64,000 nt of DNA from Flavonifractor sp. An112 (GTDB lineage Bacteria > Bacillota > Clostridia > Oscillospirales > Oscillospiraceae): the NCBI RefSeq assembly GCF_002161085.1, contig NZ_NFLU01000010.1, positions 62,001 to 126,000 on the forward strand. Direction: 5' to 3'. The first letter of the stretch is position 1; every line of letters begins with the position of its first letter. A program made the position numbers and the translations under genes. The notes beneath the pieces are model-generated. The model did not search any database, was not told the origin of the DNA, and worked only from the letters and a program-made list of their open reading frames with translations. Shown here in pieces: positions 9,834 through 18,746 of the stretch.

Positions 9834-10193
9834 TTAGAACTGCAGGCCGCCCTCACGGGCGCCTTCGGCCAGGGCCTGCACGCGGCCGTGGTAGACGTAA
9901 CCGCCGCGGTCGAACACGACGTTCTCGATGCCGGCGGCCTTGGCGCGCTCGGCGACAGCCAGGCCAACCTTCTTGGCGGCCTCGCAGTCGGAGCCCTTGC
10001 CCTCAAAGCCCTTTTCCATGGAGGAAGCGGACACCAGAGTCTTGCCGTTCACATCGTCGATGATCTGGGCATAGATGTTGGTGTTGCTGCGGAACACGTT
10101 GAGACGGGGACGCTCGGGCGTGCCGGAAATCTTGCCGCGCACTCTCTTGTGGCGCTTAAGCCGCTGAGCGTTGGTATCGGGTCTGTTGATCAT
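9834..10193 (-). CDS. rplR: 50S ribosomal protein L18
   Basis: 119-residue L18, a 5S rRNA-binding protein. The basic start ([15 protein letters not shown]) and the C-terminal end ([13 protein letters not shown]) match the family. It lies 17 nt upstream of rpsE. Confidence 0.98.
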   Translation of the reverse strand: MINRPDTNAQRLKRHKRVRGKISGTPERPRLNVFRSNTNIYAQIIDDVNGKTLVSASSMEKGFEGKGSDCEAAKKVGLAVAERAKAAGIENVVFDRGGYVYHGRVQALAEGAREGGLQF

Positions 10194-10207
10194 AGTGGCA
10201 CACCTCC

Positions 10208-10756
10208 TTATTTCTTCTTGACGCCGGTCTTGCCTTCCTTGCGGCGGATGACCTCGTCGGTGTATTTGATGCCCTTGCCCTTATAAGGCTCGGGGGGACG
10301 CTTCTCGCGCACTTCGGCGGCGAACTGGCCGACCTTCTGCTTGTCGACGCCGCTGATGACGATCTTGTTGGCGCTGGGCACTTCGATGGAGATGCCGTCG
10401 ATCTCCTCGACGACCACCTGATGAGAGAAGCCCAGGTTCATAACCAGCTTGTTGCCTTCCTTGGTCACACGGTAGCCGACGCCGTTGACGTCCAGCTCCT
10501 TCTTGTAGCCCTCGGTCACGCCCACCACCATGTTGTGCAGCAGGGTGCGGGTCAGGCCGTGGAGGCTGCGGTTCTCCTTCTCGTCATTGGGGCGGGTGAC
10601 ATGGATCACATCGCCCTCCTGGGCAATGTTCATGTTGGGGTGCAGCTGCTGGGTCAGGGTGCCCTTGGGACCCTTCACGGTAACCAGGTTACCGGCTTCG
10701 ATCTTCACGTCCACACCGGCGGGGATGGAGATCGGCATTCTTCCGATACGAGACAT
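10208..10756 (-). CDS. rplF: 50S ribosomal protein L6
   Basis: 182-residue L6 with the two repeated L6 folds. [15 protein letters not shown] and the C-terminal [20 protein letters not shown] are diagnostic; the protein lies near the factor-binding centre of the large subunit. Confidence 0.98.
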   Translation of the reverse strand: MSRIGRMPISIPAGVDVKIEAGNLVTVKGPKGTLTQQLHPNMNIAQEGDVIHVTRPNDEKENRSLHGLTRTLLHNMVVGVTEGYKKELDVNGVGYRVTKEGNKLVMNLGFSHQVVVEEIDGISIEVPSANKIVISGVDKQKVGQFAAEVREKRPPEPYKGKGIKYTDEVIRRKEGKTGVKKK

Positions 10757-10772
10757 TTTCTACTCTCCCTCC

Positions 10773-11171
10773 TTACCAGACAAACGCCAGGACCTCGCCG
10801 CCGACATGGGCTGCGCGGGCAGCCTTGTCAGTCATGACGCCCTTGGACGTGGACACGATGGCAATACCCAGGCCGTGGAGGACCCGGGGCAGCTCGTCAG
10901 CACCGGCATAGACACGCAGGCCGGGCTTGGAAACGCGGCGAAGACCAGTGATGACCTTCTCCTTGCCGGGGTTGTACTTCAGAGTAACGCGGATGACGCC
11001 CTGAGTGCCGTCGTCGATCAGCTGGAAGTTCTTGATATAGCCCTCATCCAGCAGGATCTGCGCGATGGACTTCTTCATGTTGGACGCGGGGACGTCCACG
11101 GTGTCATGCTTGGCGTTGTTCGCGTTGCGGATGCGGGTCAGCATATCCGCAATGGGGTCTGTGATGTGCAT
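10773..11171 (-). CDS. rpsH: 30S ribosomal protein S8
   Basis: 132-residue S8, a central-domain 16S rRNA binder and translational autoregulator of the spc operon in E. coli. [19 protein letters not shown] and the end [19 protein letters not shown] are diagnostic. Here it is first after a 371-bp gap that carries its own promoter and hairpins, unlike the tight spacing elsewhere in the cluster. Confidence 0.98.
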   Translation of the reverse strand: MHITDPIADMLTRIRNANNAKHDTVDVPASNMKKSIAQILLDEGYIKNFQLIDDGTQGVIRVTLKYNPGKEKVITGLRRVSKPGLRVYAGADELPRVLHGLGIAIVSTSKGVMTDKAARAAHVGGEVLAFVW

Positions 11172-11276
11172 GAGTTTACCCTCCTTTTTGAATGACGGGC
11201 CGTGAGAAGACCCGTTAAGGCGGTAAGGTATCGGAGTTCGCGGGGCTCCGACCTTTTAACCGTCTGCCAAGGAATT

Positions 11277-11305
11277 ATTATATCGTGAAAACCCTTGTGT
11301 GAAAA
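11277..11305 (-). promoter_or_regulatory. Candidate internal promoter before rpsH
   Basis: TATAAT at 11277-11282 with TTTTCA 17 bp upstream (11300-11305) on the minus strand. The transcript would have a leader of about 100 nt with two small hairpins (GGTCGGAG..CTCCGATACC and ACGGG..CCCGT) before the rpsH start. Confidence 0.5.
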
Positions 11306-11307
11306 GG

Positions 11308-11373
11308 AAAAAGTGACTTTCCGCCAAACTTTTGTAGGAATGCCCTGCCCTACCCCGTGGAGAGGGCGTCACT
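11308..11373 (-). terminator. Terminator-like hairpin in the rpsN-rpsH gap
   Basis: A long imperfect stem opens with AGTGAC and closes with GTCACT, followed by T5, on the minus strand. It would stop or attenuate transcripts coming from rpsN just before the internal promoter. Confidence 0.5.
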
Positions 11374-11477
11374 TATTCATTTTTCACAGTCGGATTGACA
11401 CAATCTCAGGGTTTTTCTCCTAAACGGAGAATTTTATTTTTTGGACTGCAAGGCAAATCCAAAAACCTCATCACGCA

Positions 11478-11525
11478 ACGCAAGCGCCTGACGTGCTTTC
11501 GCACGCCGGGCGCGGGCGTTTGCGT
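11478..11525 (-). promoter_or_regulatory. Nested hairpin after rpsN
   Basis: An 11-bp outer stem (ACGCAAACGCC with GGCGCTTGCGT, one wobble) encloses an inner stem closed by a GAAA tetraloop. It lies about 18 nt past the rpsN stop. No U-tract follows, so a processing site, 3'-end stabiliser or protein-binding site is more likely than a terminator. Confidence 0.5.
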
Positions 11526-11542
11526 CATTCAGGCTGTCCTGA

Positions 11543-11728
11543 TTACCAGGAGGCCTTCTTCACACCGGGGATCTGGCCCTTGTAAGCCAGCTCGCGGAAA
11601 CAGATACGGCAGATGCCGTAGTCCCGCAGGTAGGCGTGGGGACGGCCGCAGATCTTGCAGCGATTGTAGCGGCGGGTGGAGAACTTGGGCTCCGCCTGCT
11701 GCTTCAGGATCATAGACTTCTTAGCCAT
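11543..11728 (-). CDS. rpsN: 30S ribosomal protein S14, zinc type
   Basis: 61-residue S14 of the short zinc-binding type (rpsZ form): CKIC and CRIC pairs supply four cysteines. It follows rplE by 14 nt. It ends the first half of the cluster, before the 371-bp gap. Confidence 0.97.
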   Translation of the reverse strand: MAKKSMILKQQAEPKFSTRRYNRCKICGRPHAYLRDYGICRICFRELAYKGQIPGVKKASW

Positions 11729-11742
11729 TACGTTCTCCTCCT

Positions 11743-12297
11743 TTAGCGGGCAAAGGGAGCGCCGATCAGGGTCAGCAGCTCTTTGGCCTCTTCGTCGGTC
11801 TTGGCGGTGGTGCAGATGACCACGTCCAGGCCGCGGATCTTGTCGATCTTATCGTACTCGATCTCGGGGAAGATCAGCTGCTCCTTGATGCCCAGGGCGT
11901 AGTTGCCGCGGCCATCGAAAGAGTTGCCGTTGATGCCCCGGAAGTCACGCACGCGGGGCAGGGCCACGTTGAACAGGCGGTCCAGGAACTCCCACATACG
12001 GTCGGCACGCAGGGTGACCTTGGCGCCGATGGGCATACCCTCACGCAGCTTGAAGTTAGCCACGGACTTCTTAGCCTTGGTGATGATGGCCTTCTGGCCG
12101 GTGATCTTGGTCAGATCGCCCACAACAGCCTCCAGAACCTTGGCATTGTCGCGGGCCTCGCCGCAGCCGCAGTTGACCACGATCTTGTCGATCTTGGGGA
12201 TCTGCATGGTGGACTTGTAGCCGAACTTCTGCATCAGAGCAGGAGCGACCTCGGCCTGGTACTTCGCCTTCAGGTTGGGCACTTTCTTATCAGCCAT
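11743..12297 (-). CDS. rplE: 50S ribosomal protein L5
   Basis: 184-residue L5, a 5S rRNA-binding protein at the central protuberance. Conserved blocks [30 protein letters not shown] and the end [16 protein letters not shown] identify it. Confidence 0.98.
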   Translation of the reverse strand: MADKKVPNLKAKYQAEVAPALMQKFGYKSTMQIPKIDKIVVNCGCGEARDNAKVLEAVVGDLTKITGQKAIITKAKKSVANFKLREGMPIGAKVTLRADRMWEFLDRLFNVALPRVRDFRGINGNSFDGRGNYALGIKEQLIFPEIEYDKIDKIRGLDVVICTTAKTDEEAKELLTLIGAPFAR

Positions 12298-12316
12298 TGT
12301 CTATACTCCTCCTCTC

Positions 12317-12634
12317 TCAGATCTCGGCGCCGCACTTCTTGCAGATGCGGACCTTCTTGCCGTCGGCCAGCAGCTTGTGAGCGGGCCGGGTGGGCTTGTT
12401 GCACTTGGGGCAGACGCGCTGCACCTTGCAGGCGTAGATGGGGGCTTCCTTCTTGATGATGCCGCCCTGCTCGCCCTGCTTGCGGGGCTTGGTGTGACGG
12501 GAGACCACGTTGATCTTCTCGACGACGACCTTGCCCTCCTTGGGCATGACCTCCAGGACCTTGCCCTGCTTGCCCTTGTCCTTACCGGACAGGACGATGA
12601 CGGTATCGTCCTTACGAATGCTCATCTTATTCAT
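12317..12634 (-). CDS. rplX: 50S ribosomal protein L24
   Basis: 105-residue L24, an assembly initiator with an N-terminal KOW motif ([18 protein letters not shown]). Two CxxC pairs in the C-terminal half (CPKC, CKKC) suggest a zinc-binding form. Confidence 0.97.
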   Translation of the reverse strand: MNKMSIRKDDTVIVLSGKDKGKQGKVLEVMPKEGKVVVEKINVVSRHTKPRKQGEQGGIIKKEAPIYACKVQRVCPKCNKPTRPAHKLLADGKKVRICKKCGAEI

Positions 12635-12650
12635 GTCTTCTCCTACCCCC

Positions 12651-13019
12651 TTACAGCACTTCGGGAGCCAGGGACAGGATCTTCATATAATCCTTGTCGC
12701 GCAGCTCGCGGGCCACGGGCCCAAAGATACGGGTACCGCGGGGATTCTTGTCGTCCTTGATGAGGACGGCGGCGTTCTCGTCAAAGCGGACGTAGCTGCC
12801 GTCGGCGCGGCGGACGCCCTTAGCGGAACGGACGATAACGGCCTTCACGACCTCGCCCTTCTTCACGGTGCCGCCGGGCTGAGCCTTGCGGACAGAAGCC
12901 ACGATCACGTCGCCGATGTTGCCAAACTTGCGGCTGGAGCCGCCCAGCACGCGGATGGTCTTAATTTCCTTGGCGCCGGTGTTGTCGGCCACCTTCAGAT
13001 AAGTTTCCTGCTGAATCAT
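12651..13019 (-). CDS. rplN: 50S ribosomal protein L14
   Basis: 122-residue L14 at the subunit interface. [18 protein letters not shown] and [24 protein letters not shown] (last 24 residues, quoted in part as [14 protein letters not shown]) match the family exactly. Confidence 0.98.
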   Translation of the reverse strand: MIQQETYLKVADNTGAKEIKTIRVLGGSSRKFGNIGDVIVASVRKAQPGGTVKKGEVVKAVIVRSAKGVRRADGSYVRFDENAAVLIKDDKNPRGTRIFGPVARELRDKDYMKILSLAPEVL

Positions 13020-13031
13020 ACCGGCACCTCC

Positions 13032-13292
13032 TTACTTCGCCTTCTCGATGATCTCGACGACGCGCCAGCGCTTGTCCTTGGACAGGGGCCGGGTCTCCAT
13101 GACCCGCACGCGGTCGCCGATGCCACACTCGTTGTTCTCGTCGTGGGCCTTCAGCTTGTAAGTGCTCTTGACGATCTTCTTGTACAGGGGGTGGGCCACA
13201 CGGTCGGCGATGGCCACCACCACGGTCTTGTCCATCTTATCGGAAACTACCAGGCCGACTCTGGTCTTGCGGGAAGAAGTTCTGTTTTCCAT
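13032..13292 (-). CDS. rpsQ: 30S ribosomal protein S17
   Basis: 86-residue S17, an OB-fold 16S rRNA binder. The core [20 protein letters not shown] is typical. It is placed between rpmC and rplN. Confidence 0.97.
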   Translation of the reverse strand: MENRTSSRKTRVGLVVSDKMDKTVVVAIADRVAHPLYKKIVKSTYKLKAHDENNECGIGDRVRVMETRPLSKDKRWRVVEIIEKAK

Positions 13293-13309
13293 GATCTAGT
13301 TCCTCCTTC

Positions 13310-13513
13310 TTATCGGCCTGCGAGCTCGAGCTCACGGATGATGGTCTTGACGCGGGCGATATCCCGCTTGACCTCAGCGATCTTCACCGGGTTGTCCAGC
13401 TGATTGGTGGCGTGCTGAAGACGGAGCTGGAAGAGATCCTTCTTCAGGTCGCCCAGCTTGCTGGTCAGCTCCTCGGCGCTCATCTTACGGATTTCAGTAG
13501 CCTTCATCTTCAT
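13310..13513 (-). CDS. rpmC: 50S ribosomal protein L29
   Basis: 67-residue L29, two helices at the exit tunnel where trigger factor and SRP dock. Its ATG at 13513 overlaps the rplP stop (ATGA), and a second in-frame ATG two codons later is an alternative start. Confidence 0.96.
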   Translation of the reverse strand: MKMKATEIRKMSAEELTSKLGDLKKDLFQLRLQHATNQLDNPVKIAEVKRDIARVKTIIRELELAGR

Positions 13514-13944
13514 TCACCACCATTCTCGGTCTCGGCGGTCTCTTTCGCCACGATCTTGCACTTGACAGGCAGCTTGTGGGAAGCGAGACGCAGGGCCTCG
13601 CGGGCGATCTCCTCGGAGACGCCGGCGATCTCGAACATAACACGGCCGGGCTTAACCACGGCCACCCAGTACTCGGGGGAACCCTTACCGGAACCCATGC
13701 GGGTCTCGGCGGGCTTCTCAGTGATGGGCTTATCGGGGAAGATCTTGATCCAAACCTTACCGCCACGCTTGGTGTAACGGGTCATGGCGATACGGGCGGC
13801 CTCGATCTGGTTGCTGGTGATCCAGCTGGGCTCAGTGGCCTGCAGACCGAACTCACCATAGGTCACGGTGTTGCCCTTCAGGGCCTTGCCCTTCAGGCGG
13901 CCGCGGTGCACGCGGCGATACTTAACGCGCTTAGGCAGCAGCAT
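13510..13944 (-). CDS. rplP: 50S ribosomal protein L16
   Basis: 144-residue L16 near the A site. [20 protein letters not shown] and [19 protein letters not shown] are diagnostic. Its ATG overlaps the rpsC stop by one base and its stop overlaps rpmC, so the three are coupled. Confidence 0.98.
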   Translation of the reverse strand: MLLPKRVKYRRVHRGRLKGKALKGNTVTYGEFGLQATEPSWITSNQIEAARIAMTRYTKRGGKVWIKIFPDKPITEKPAETRMGSGKGSPEYWVAVVKPGRVMFEIAGVSEEIAREALRLASHKLPVKCKIVAKETAETENGGE

Positions 13945-14807
13945 TACTGAGCGCCTCCTTCCTTGGCAGCGGCAGGACGAGCGCCGCCCTGGGGACGGGC
14001 ACCGCCCTGGGGACGGTTGTTATTGAAACCACCCTGGCGGTTGCCGCCGTTGCGGTTGAAGCCACCGTTGCGGTTGAAGCCGCCCTTACGGTCGCCGTCG
14101 CGGCGGTCGCGGCGGGGACGGTCGGAACGCTCCTTGAAGTTCTTGGTGTCCAGGGTGCGGGGGGTGGTGCGCAGGGTCTGAGTCAGCACCTCGCCCTTGT
14201 AGATCCACACCTTCACGCCGATGCGGCCGTAGGTGGTGGCAGCCTCAGCGAAGCCGTAGTCGATGTCGGCGCGCAGAGTCTGCAGGGGGATGGTGCCGTC
14301 GTGATAGTGCTCGGTGCGGGCGATCTCAGCGCCGCCCAGACGGCCGGACACCTGAGTCTTGATGCCGCGGGCGCCGATGCGCATAGCGCGGCCCATGGCG
14401 TTCTTCATAGCGCGGCGGAAGCCGATGCGCTTCTCCAGCTGCTGAGCGATGTTCTCGGCCACCAGCTGAGCGTCCATGTCGGGGCTCTTGACCTCAACAA
14501 TGTTGAGGGCCACGGGCTTGCCGATCATCTTCTCCACCTTCAGGCGCAGGGCCTCGATGGCCTCGCCGCCCTTACCGATGACCACACCGGGACGGGCGCA
14601 GTGCAGGTAGATGCGCACCTTGGCGTTGTCGCGCTCGATCTCGATCTTGGGGATACCGGCGGAATACAGGGTCTTCTTCAGGTAGTCCCGGATCTTCTTG
14701 TCCTCCACCAGCAGGTCGCCCACCTTCTCGTTGCGGGCATACCAGCGGGAGTCCCAATCCTTAATGACACCCACGCGCAGGCCGTGGGGATTCACTTTCT
14801 GTCCCAT
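13944..14807 (-). CDS. rpsC: 30S ribosomal protein S3 with a Gly/Asn/Arg-rich tail
   Basis: S3 of the mRNA entry tunnel, 287 residues against about 218 in Bacillus. The standard part (KH type 2 domain with [14 protein letters not shown], then the C-terminal domain to about residue 220) is intact. After it comes a 65-residue low-complexity tail built from [14 protein letters not shown] and PQGGAR repeats, resembling RGG-type RNA-binding regions. Related clostridia also have extended S3, but the repeat number looks recently expanded. Confidence 0.97.
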   Translation of the reverse strand: MGQKVNPHGLRVGVIKDWDSRWYARNEKVGDLLVEDKKIRDYLKKTLYSAGIPKIEIERDNAKVRIYLHCARPGVVIGKGGEAIEALRLKVEKMIGKPVALNIVEVKSPDMDAQLVAENIAQQLEKRIGFRRAMKNAMGRAMRIGARGIKTQVSGRLGGAEIARTEHYHDGTIPLQTLRADIDYGFAEAATTYGRIGVKVWIYKGEVLTQTLRTTPRTLDTKNFKERSDRPRRDRRDGDRKGGFNRNGGFNRNGGNRQGGFNNNRPQGGARPQGGARPAAAKEGGAQ

Positions 14808-14822
14808 ATTCTTCCTCCTCCC

Positions 14823-15155
14823 TTAGCGCTCAGCCACGCAGATGGTGATGTGAGAAGTGCGCTTGTTGATCCGATAGGCGCGGCCCTGAGCCCGGGGACG
14901 CATCCGCTTGATGATGGGGCCGGGGCAGGCGAACACCTGGGAAACATACAGCTTCTCGGGGTCCATCTGATGGTTGTTCTCCGCGTTGGCAGCGGCGCTC
15001 TTGAGGAGCTTGAGCAGCAGCTCGGAGGCAGCCTTGGGGGTGGCCATCAGGATGGCGGTGGCCTGGGCTACGCTCTTGCCGCGGATCAGGTCACAGACGA
15101 TCTGGACCTTACGGGGAGAGATACGGGTATATCTCAGATGTGCTTTAGCTTCCAT
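14823..15155 (-). CDS. rplV: 50S ribosomal protein L22
   Basis: 110-residue L22, whose beta-hairpin lines the exit tunnel ([19 protein letters not shown]). [20 protein letters not shown] near the start is diagnostic. A macrolide-resistance-type deletion in the loop is not seen. Confidence 0.98.
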   Translation of the reverse strand: MEAKAHLRYTRISPRKVQIVCDLIRGKSVAQATAILMATPKAASELLLKLLKSAAANAENNHQMDPEKLYVSQVFACPGPIIKRMRPRAQGRAYRINKRTSHITICVAER

Positions 15156-15169
15156 ATTCTCTCTCCTCC

Positions 15170-15442
15170 TTACTTACCAGACTTGGCGCCGGCGTGGCCG
15201 CGGAAGGTACGGGTGGGGGCGAACTCGCCCAGCTTGTGGCCAACCATATCCTCGGTCACATAGACGGGAACGTGCTTGCGGCCGTCGTGCACGGCAAAGG
15301 TGTGTCCGACGAAGGAGGGGAAGATGGTGGAGGCGCGGCTCCAGGTCTTCAGAACCTTCTTCTCGCCGGTCTGATTCATTTCGTCGACCCGCTTCAGCAG
15401 CTCGGGAGCGCAAAAGGGGCCCTTCTTGATACTTCTGCTCAT
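15170..15442 (-). CDS. rpsS: 30S ribosomal protein S19
   Basis: 90-residue S19 of the subunit head. [19 protein letters not shown] and [19 protein letters not shown] are diagnostic. Confidence 0.98.
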   Translation of the reverse strand: MSRSIKKGPFCAPELLKRVDEMNQTGEKKVLKTWSRASTIFPSFVGHTFAVHDGRKHVPVYVTEDMVGHKLGEFAPTRTFRGHAGAKSGK

Positions 15443-15457
15443 CTTTTACTGCCTCCC

Positions 15458-16291
15458 TTACTTCGCGTTGCGGTGCTTGACGATGAACTTCTCGGTGCGG
15501 TTCTTCAGCTTGCGGGTCTTGTAACCCATAGCAGGCTTGCCCCAGGGGGTAACAGGGCCGGGACGACCGACAGGGCTCTTGCCCTCGCCGCCGCCGTGGG
15601 GGTGGTCATTGGGGTTCATGACGGAACCACGCACGGTGGGACGCCAACCCATGTGACGCTTACGGCCGGCCTTACCGATCTGGATGTTGGCCCAGTCGGT
15701 GTTGCCGACCTGGCCGATGGTGGCCTTGCAGTTCTCGCGGATATAACGCACCTCGCCGGAGGGCAGACGGACCTGAGCCATGCCGTTCTCCTTGGCCATC
15801 AGCTGAGCGGCCTCACCGGCAGCGCGGACCAGCTGGGCGCCCTTGCCGGGGTAGAGCTCGATGCAGTGGATCATTTCGCCCACGGGGATGTTGGCGATGG
15901 GCAGGCAGTTGCCGGGCAGGATGTCGGCGTCAGGACCGGTCATGATGATGTGGCCGGACTTCAGGCCCACAGGAGCCAGGATATAGCGCTTCTCGCCGTC
16001 CTCATACTGGATGAGGGCGATGTTGGCGGAACGGTTGGGATCGTACTGCAGGTTGATCACAGTAGCGGTGCCTTCCTTGTCGCGCTTGAAGTCGATGATG
16101 CGGTACTTCTTCTTGTTACCGCCGCCGCGATGGCGGACGGTGATGCGGCCGTAGCTGTTGCGGCCGGCATTCTTCTTCAGGTTCTCCAGCAGGCTGCGCT
16201 CGGGCTTGGCCTTCTTATCGATGCCCTCGAAGGCGCTCACGGTCATGTGGCGGCGGGAGGGCGTAGTGGGCTTATAAGTTTTGATAGCCAT
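15458..16291 (-). CDS. rplB: 50S ribosomal protein L2
   Basis: 277-residue L2, needed for subunit joining and peptidyl transferase activity. The conserved [20 protein letters not shown]-type loop (here [20 protein letters not shown]) includes the key histidine. Family-normal length. Confidence 0.98.
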   Translation of the reverse strand: MAIKTYKPTTPSRRHMTVSAFEGIDKKAKPERSLLENLKKNAGRNSYGRITVRHRGGGNKKKYRIIDFKRDKEGTATVINLQYDPNRSANIALIQYEDGEKRYILAPVGLKSGHIIMTGPDADILPGNCLPIANIPVGEMIHCIELYPGKGAQLVRAAGEAAQLMAKENGMAQVRLPSGEVRYIRENCKATIGQVGNTDWANIQIGKAGRKRHMGWRPTVRGSVMNPNDHPHGGGEGKSPVGRPGPVTPWGKPAMGYKTRKLKNRTEKFIVKHRNAK

Positions 16292-16306
16292 TGTTCCTTA
16301 TCCTCC

Positions 16307-16606
16307 TTACACCATGCCCTCGAAGAACTCGATGGTCTTGGAGTCCTCGGTCAGGGTAACCATAGCCTTCTTCCAGTTGGCGCGGCGGCCGGCGGGGAAG
16401 CGGCCGGTGCGCTTGGCCTTGCCCTGCATATTCAGGGTGTTGACCTTGGCGACCTTCACGCCGAAGATCTCCTCGACGGCCTTGGCGATCTCGATCTTGT
16501 TCGCGCTCTTGGCCACCTCGAAGGTGTACTTCTTGGCCTCGGTCTCGGCCATGGACTGCTCGGTGATGATGGGGCGCTTGATGATATCATAAGCGGTGGT
16601 AGCCAT
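16307..16606 (-). CDS. rplW: 50S ribosomal protein L23
   Basis: 99-residue L23 at the tunnel exit, docking site for trigger factor. [15 protein letters not shown] starts the protein. Its ATG overlaps the rplD stop (TAATG). Confidence 0.98.
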   Translation of the reverse strand: MATTAYDIIKRPIITEQSMAETEAKKYTFEVAKSANKIEIAKAVEEIFGVKVAKVNTLNMQGKAKRTGRFPAGRRANWKKAMVTLTEDSKTIEFFEGMV

Positions 16607-17226
16607 TACGCAAACACCTCCTCGATGACGGCCAGAGCGGCCTTATCTACGATAAACTTGCCAGCGTTCACGATGTCGTACACGCTGAGGATCTTGGCAG
16701 TGGTGATCACCACGCCGGGGATGTTGCGGGCGGACTTGATGACGGTCTCGTTGACCTCGGGGGTCACGATGACGGCCTTCTTGGCGCCCACAGTGCTCAG
16801 GAAGCCCTGCATGGCCTTGGTCTTGATGGAGTCCATGGTCAGGCTGTCCACAACCACGATGTCGCCGGAGGCGGCCTTGGCGGACAGAGCGGACTTCAGA
16901 GCCAGACGCTTGACCTTCTTGTTCAGCACGTAGCTGTAGTCGCGGGGCTTGGGAGCAAAGACGATACCACCGTGAGTCCACTGGGGAGCGCGGGTGGAAC
17001 CCTGACGGGCACGGCCGGTGCCCTTCTGGCGCCAGGGCTTGATGCCGCCGCCGGAAACCTCGGCGCGGGTCAGAGCGGACTGGGTGCCCTGACGGCAGTT
17101 GGCCAGGTGGTTCTTAACCACCTCGTGGACAACGGTCTGATTGGGCTCGATCCCGAACACAGCTTCGGAGAGCTCCACTTCGCCGACCTGGTTGCCGGCC
17201 ATGTTCACAAGAATTGCCTTAGGCAT
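16606..17226 (-). CDS. rplD: 50S ribosomal protein L4
   Basis: 206-residue L4. The extended loop ([20 protein letters not shown]) reaches into the exit tunnel. In E. coli L4 also represses the S10 operon through its leader; whether it does so here is unknown, but a structured leader exists upstream of rpsJ. Confidence 0.98.
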   Translation of the reverse strand: MPKAILVNMAGNQVGEVELSEAVFGIEPNQTVVHEVVKNHLANCRQGTQSALTRAEVSGGGIKPWRQKGTGRARQGSTRAPQWTHGGIVFAPKPRDYSYVLNKKVKRLALKSALSAKAASGDIVVVDSLTMDSIKTKAMQGFLSTVGAKKAVIVTPEVNETVIKSARNIPGVVITTAKILSVYDIVNAGKFIVDKAALAVIEEVFA

Positions 17227-17243
17227 TTGAGTTCTCTCCTTTC

Positions 17244-17969
17244 TTACTTGTTACGGGCGGAAGCCTTCTGGGGATTGACGCGGGCGGAAGCCTTCTGCGG
17301 GTTGACGCTGGCGTTGGCAGCGGCGCCCTTCTCCTTGACGTTGATCACGGAGTTGCGCAGGTACACGATGCCGCCCTTGGGGCCGGGGATGGCGCCGCGG
17401 ACAGCGATGATGCCCAGCTCGGAGTCAACCTTGATGACGTCCAGGTTCAGAACAGTGACCTGCTCGTTACCCATCTGGCCGGCGCCGATCTTACCCTTGA
17501 AGATACGGGAGGGATCGGTGCTGGAGCCCATGGAGCCGGCGTGACGGTGCACAGGGCCGGTACCGTGGGATTCCTTCAGGCGGTGAGCGCCGTGACGCTT
17601 GATAACGCCCTGATAGCCGTGGCCCTTGCTGATGCCGGTCACGTCCACGCGGTCGCCCTCGGCGAACACGTCAACCTTGACCTCGTCGCCCACGTTGAGG
17701 GCGTCGCAGTTGTCCAGCTTGAACTCCTTCAGGGTGCTCTTGCGAGCGTCGCCAGCCTTCTTCAGGTGACCCAGCTCAGGCTTGGTGAGCTTCTTCTCAG
17801 CTACGTCGCCGTAGCCCAGCTGAACGGCGTTGTAGCCGTCCTTCTCCTCGGTCTTCTTCTGCACCACGGTGCAGGGGCCCGCCTCGATGACGGTGACCGG
17901 GATGACCTTGCCGGCTTCGTCGAAGATCTGCGTCATGCCGACCTTCTTGCCGATAATGGCCTTTTCCAT
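17244..17969 (-). CDS. rplC: 50S ribosomal protein L3 with duplicated tail
   Basis: 241-residue L3 near the peptidyl transferase centre, with [20 protein letters not shown] at the start and [20 protein letters not shown] in the middle. The C-terminus carries a nine-residue tandem duplication (VNPQKASAR twice), encoded by an almost exact 27-nt repeat at about 17250-17305. Confidence 0.97.
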   Translation of the reverse strand: MEKAIIGKKVGMTQIFDEAGKVIPVTVIEAGPCTVVQKKTEEKDGYNAVQLGYGDVAEKKLTKPELGHLKKAGDARKSTLKEFKLDNCDALNVGDEVKVDVFAEGDRVDVTGISKGHGYQGVIKRHGAHRLKESHGTGPVHRHAGSMGSSTDPSRIFKGKIGAGQMGNEQVTVLNLDVIKVDSELGIIAVRGAIPGPKGGIVYLRNSVINVKEKGAAANASVNPQKASARVNPQKASARNK

Positions 17970-18100
17970 GTGTTTTCCTCCTTAATAAGGTTATTGGTTG
18001 GGCGAGTTACCCATTGGACTGGTATTGCTCGGCCAACTTGACCCGTCCGCCTCAAAACGCGGCGGACTGCGGTACAAACAAAGGAATGGATCGCTGCCTC

Positions 18101-18415
18101 TTACAGCTTGATCTCGATCTCCACACCGGCGGGGAGCTCCAGGCTCATCAGGGCCTCGACGGTCTTGGGAGAGGGCTTGAGGATGTCGATCAGGCGCTTG
18201 TGAGTGCGGCGCTCGAACTGCTCGCGGGAGTCCTTGTACTTATGGACGGCGCGCAGGATGGTGACGACTTCCTTCTTGGTGGGCAGGGGGATGGGGCCGG
18301 ACACGGAAGCGCCGGTGCGCTTGGCGGTCTCAACGATCTTCTCAGCGCTCTGGTCGATGAGCTGATGATCGTAGGCCTTCAGACGGATGCGGATCATTTC
18401 TTTCTGAGCTGCCAT
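18101..18415 (-). CDS. rpsJ: 30S ribosomal protein S10 (NusE)
   Basis: 104-residue S10, also the NusE antitermination factor. [20 protein letters not shown] is diagnostic. First gene of the S10 operon; a gap of about 130 nt separates it from rplC, longer than other spacings in the cluster. Confidence 0.98.
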   Translation of the reverse strand: MAAQKEMIRIRLKAYDHQLIDQSAEKIVETAKRTGASVSGPIPLPTKKEVVTILRAVHKYKDSREQFERRTHKRLIDILKPSPKTVEALMSLELPAGVEIEIKL

Positions 18416-18421
18416 GGTGTT

Positions 18422-18711
18422 TGTTCCTCCTTAAACATACGAAGTGGTGCGCTTTTGCCGGGTCCACGGGGCCAAAGCGCGGTGTCTTTCCTCGCTTCGT
18501 ACGGTGAGAGATTTCAGTACACGTTTCCGTGCGTATCACTCCGTGACATGAAGAAAACCGGCACAAGCAGGCCGGTTTTACCCATACATGGCGATATACG
18601 CCGTGTACAGATCCCTCAGCCGCCCGATTCTAGCTCGGACATACTCCGCGGAAGTTACCTCATTGCTGAGCAATCTCCCGCATCATCGCAGACTGCGCCC
18701 CAAACAGGCGC
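18422..18711 (-). promoter_or_regulatory. Structured leader of the S10 operon
   Basis: About 295 nt of untranslated leader before rpsJ. Close to the start codon is a long hairpin (18438-18501): outer arms TACGAAG/CTTCGTA and inner arms GCGCTTT/AAAGCGC. Further upstream lies a terminator-like hairpin listed separately. No ORF in it is convincing. The layout fits autogenous control of the operon, but the ligand (for example L4) is inference. Confidence 0.5.
18554..18579 (-). terminator. Attenuator-like hairpin in the S10 leader
   Basis: Perfect 9-bp stem AAAACCGGC/GCCGGTTTT with an 8-nt loop, the T-rich right arm running into TTTTCTTC on the minus strand. It lies about 130 nt into the transcript and 140 nt before rpsJ. 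Confidence 0.5.
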
Positions 18712-18717
18712 TTGATT

Positions 18718-18746
18718 ATGATACTCTAAAACCCATTCCCTGTCAA
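18718..18746 (-). promoter_or_regulatory. Main promoter of the S10-spc-alpha operon
   Basis: Consensus TTGACA (18741-18746) and TATCAT (18718-18723), 17 bp apart, on the minus strand. The -35 box overlaps the stop codon of the preceding glycosyltransferase gene. Confidence 0.85.

Noticed and set aside
11395-11715. 106-codon plus-strand frame over rpsN and the gap
   Set aside because: Runs opposite rpsN, no domain; the gap is better explained by RNA hairpins.
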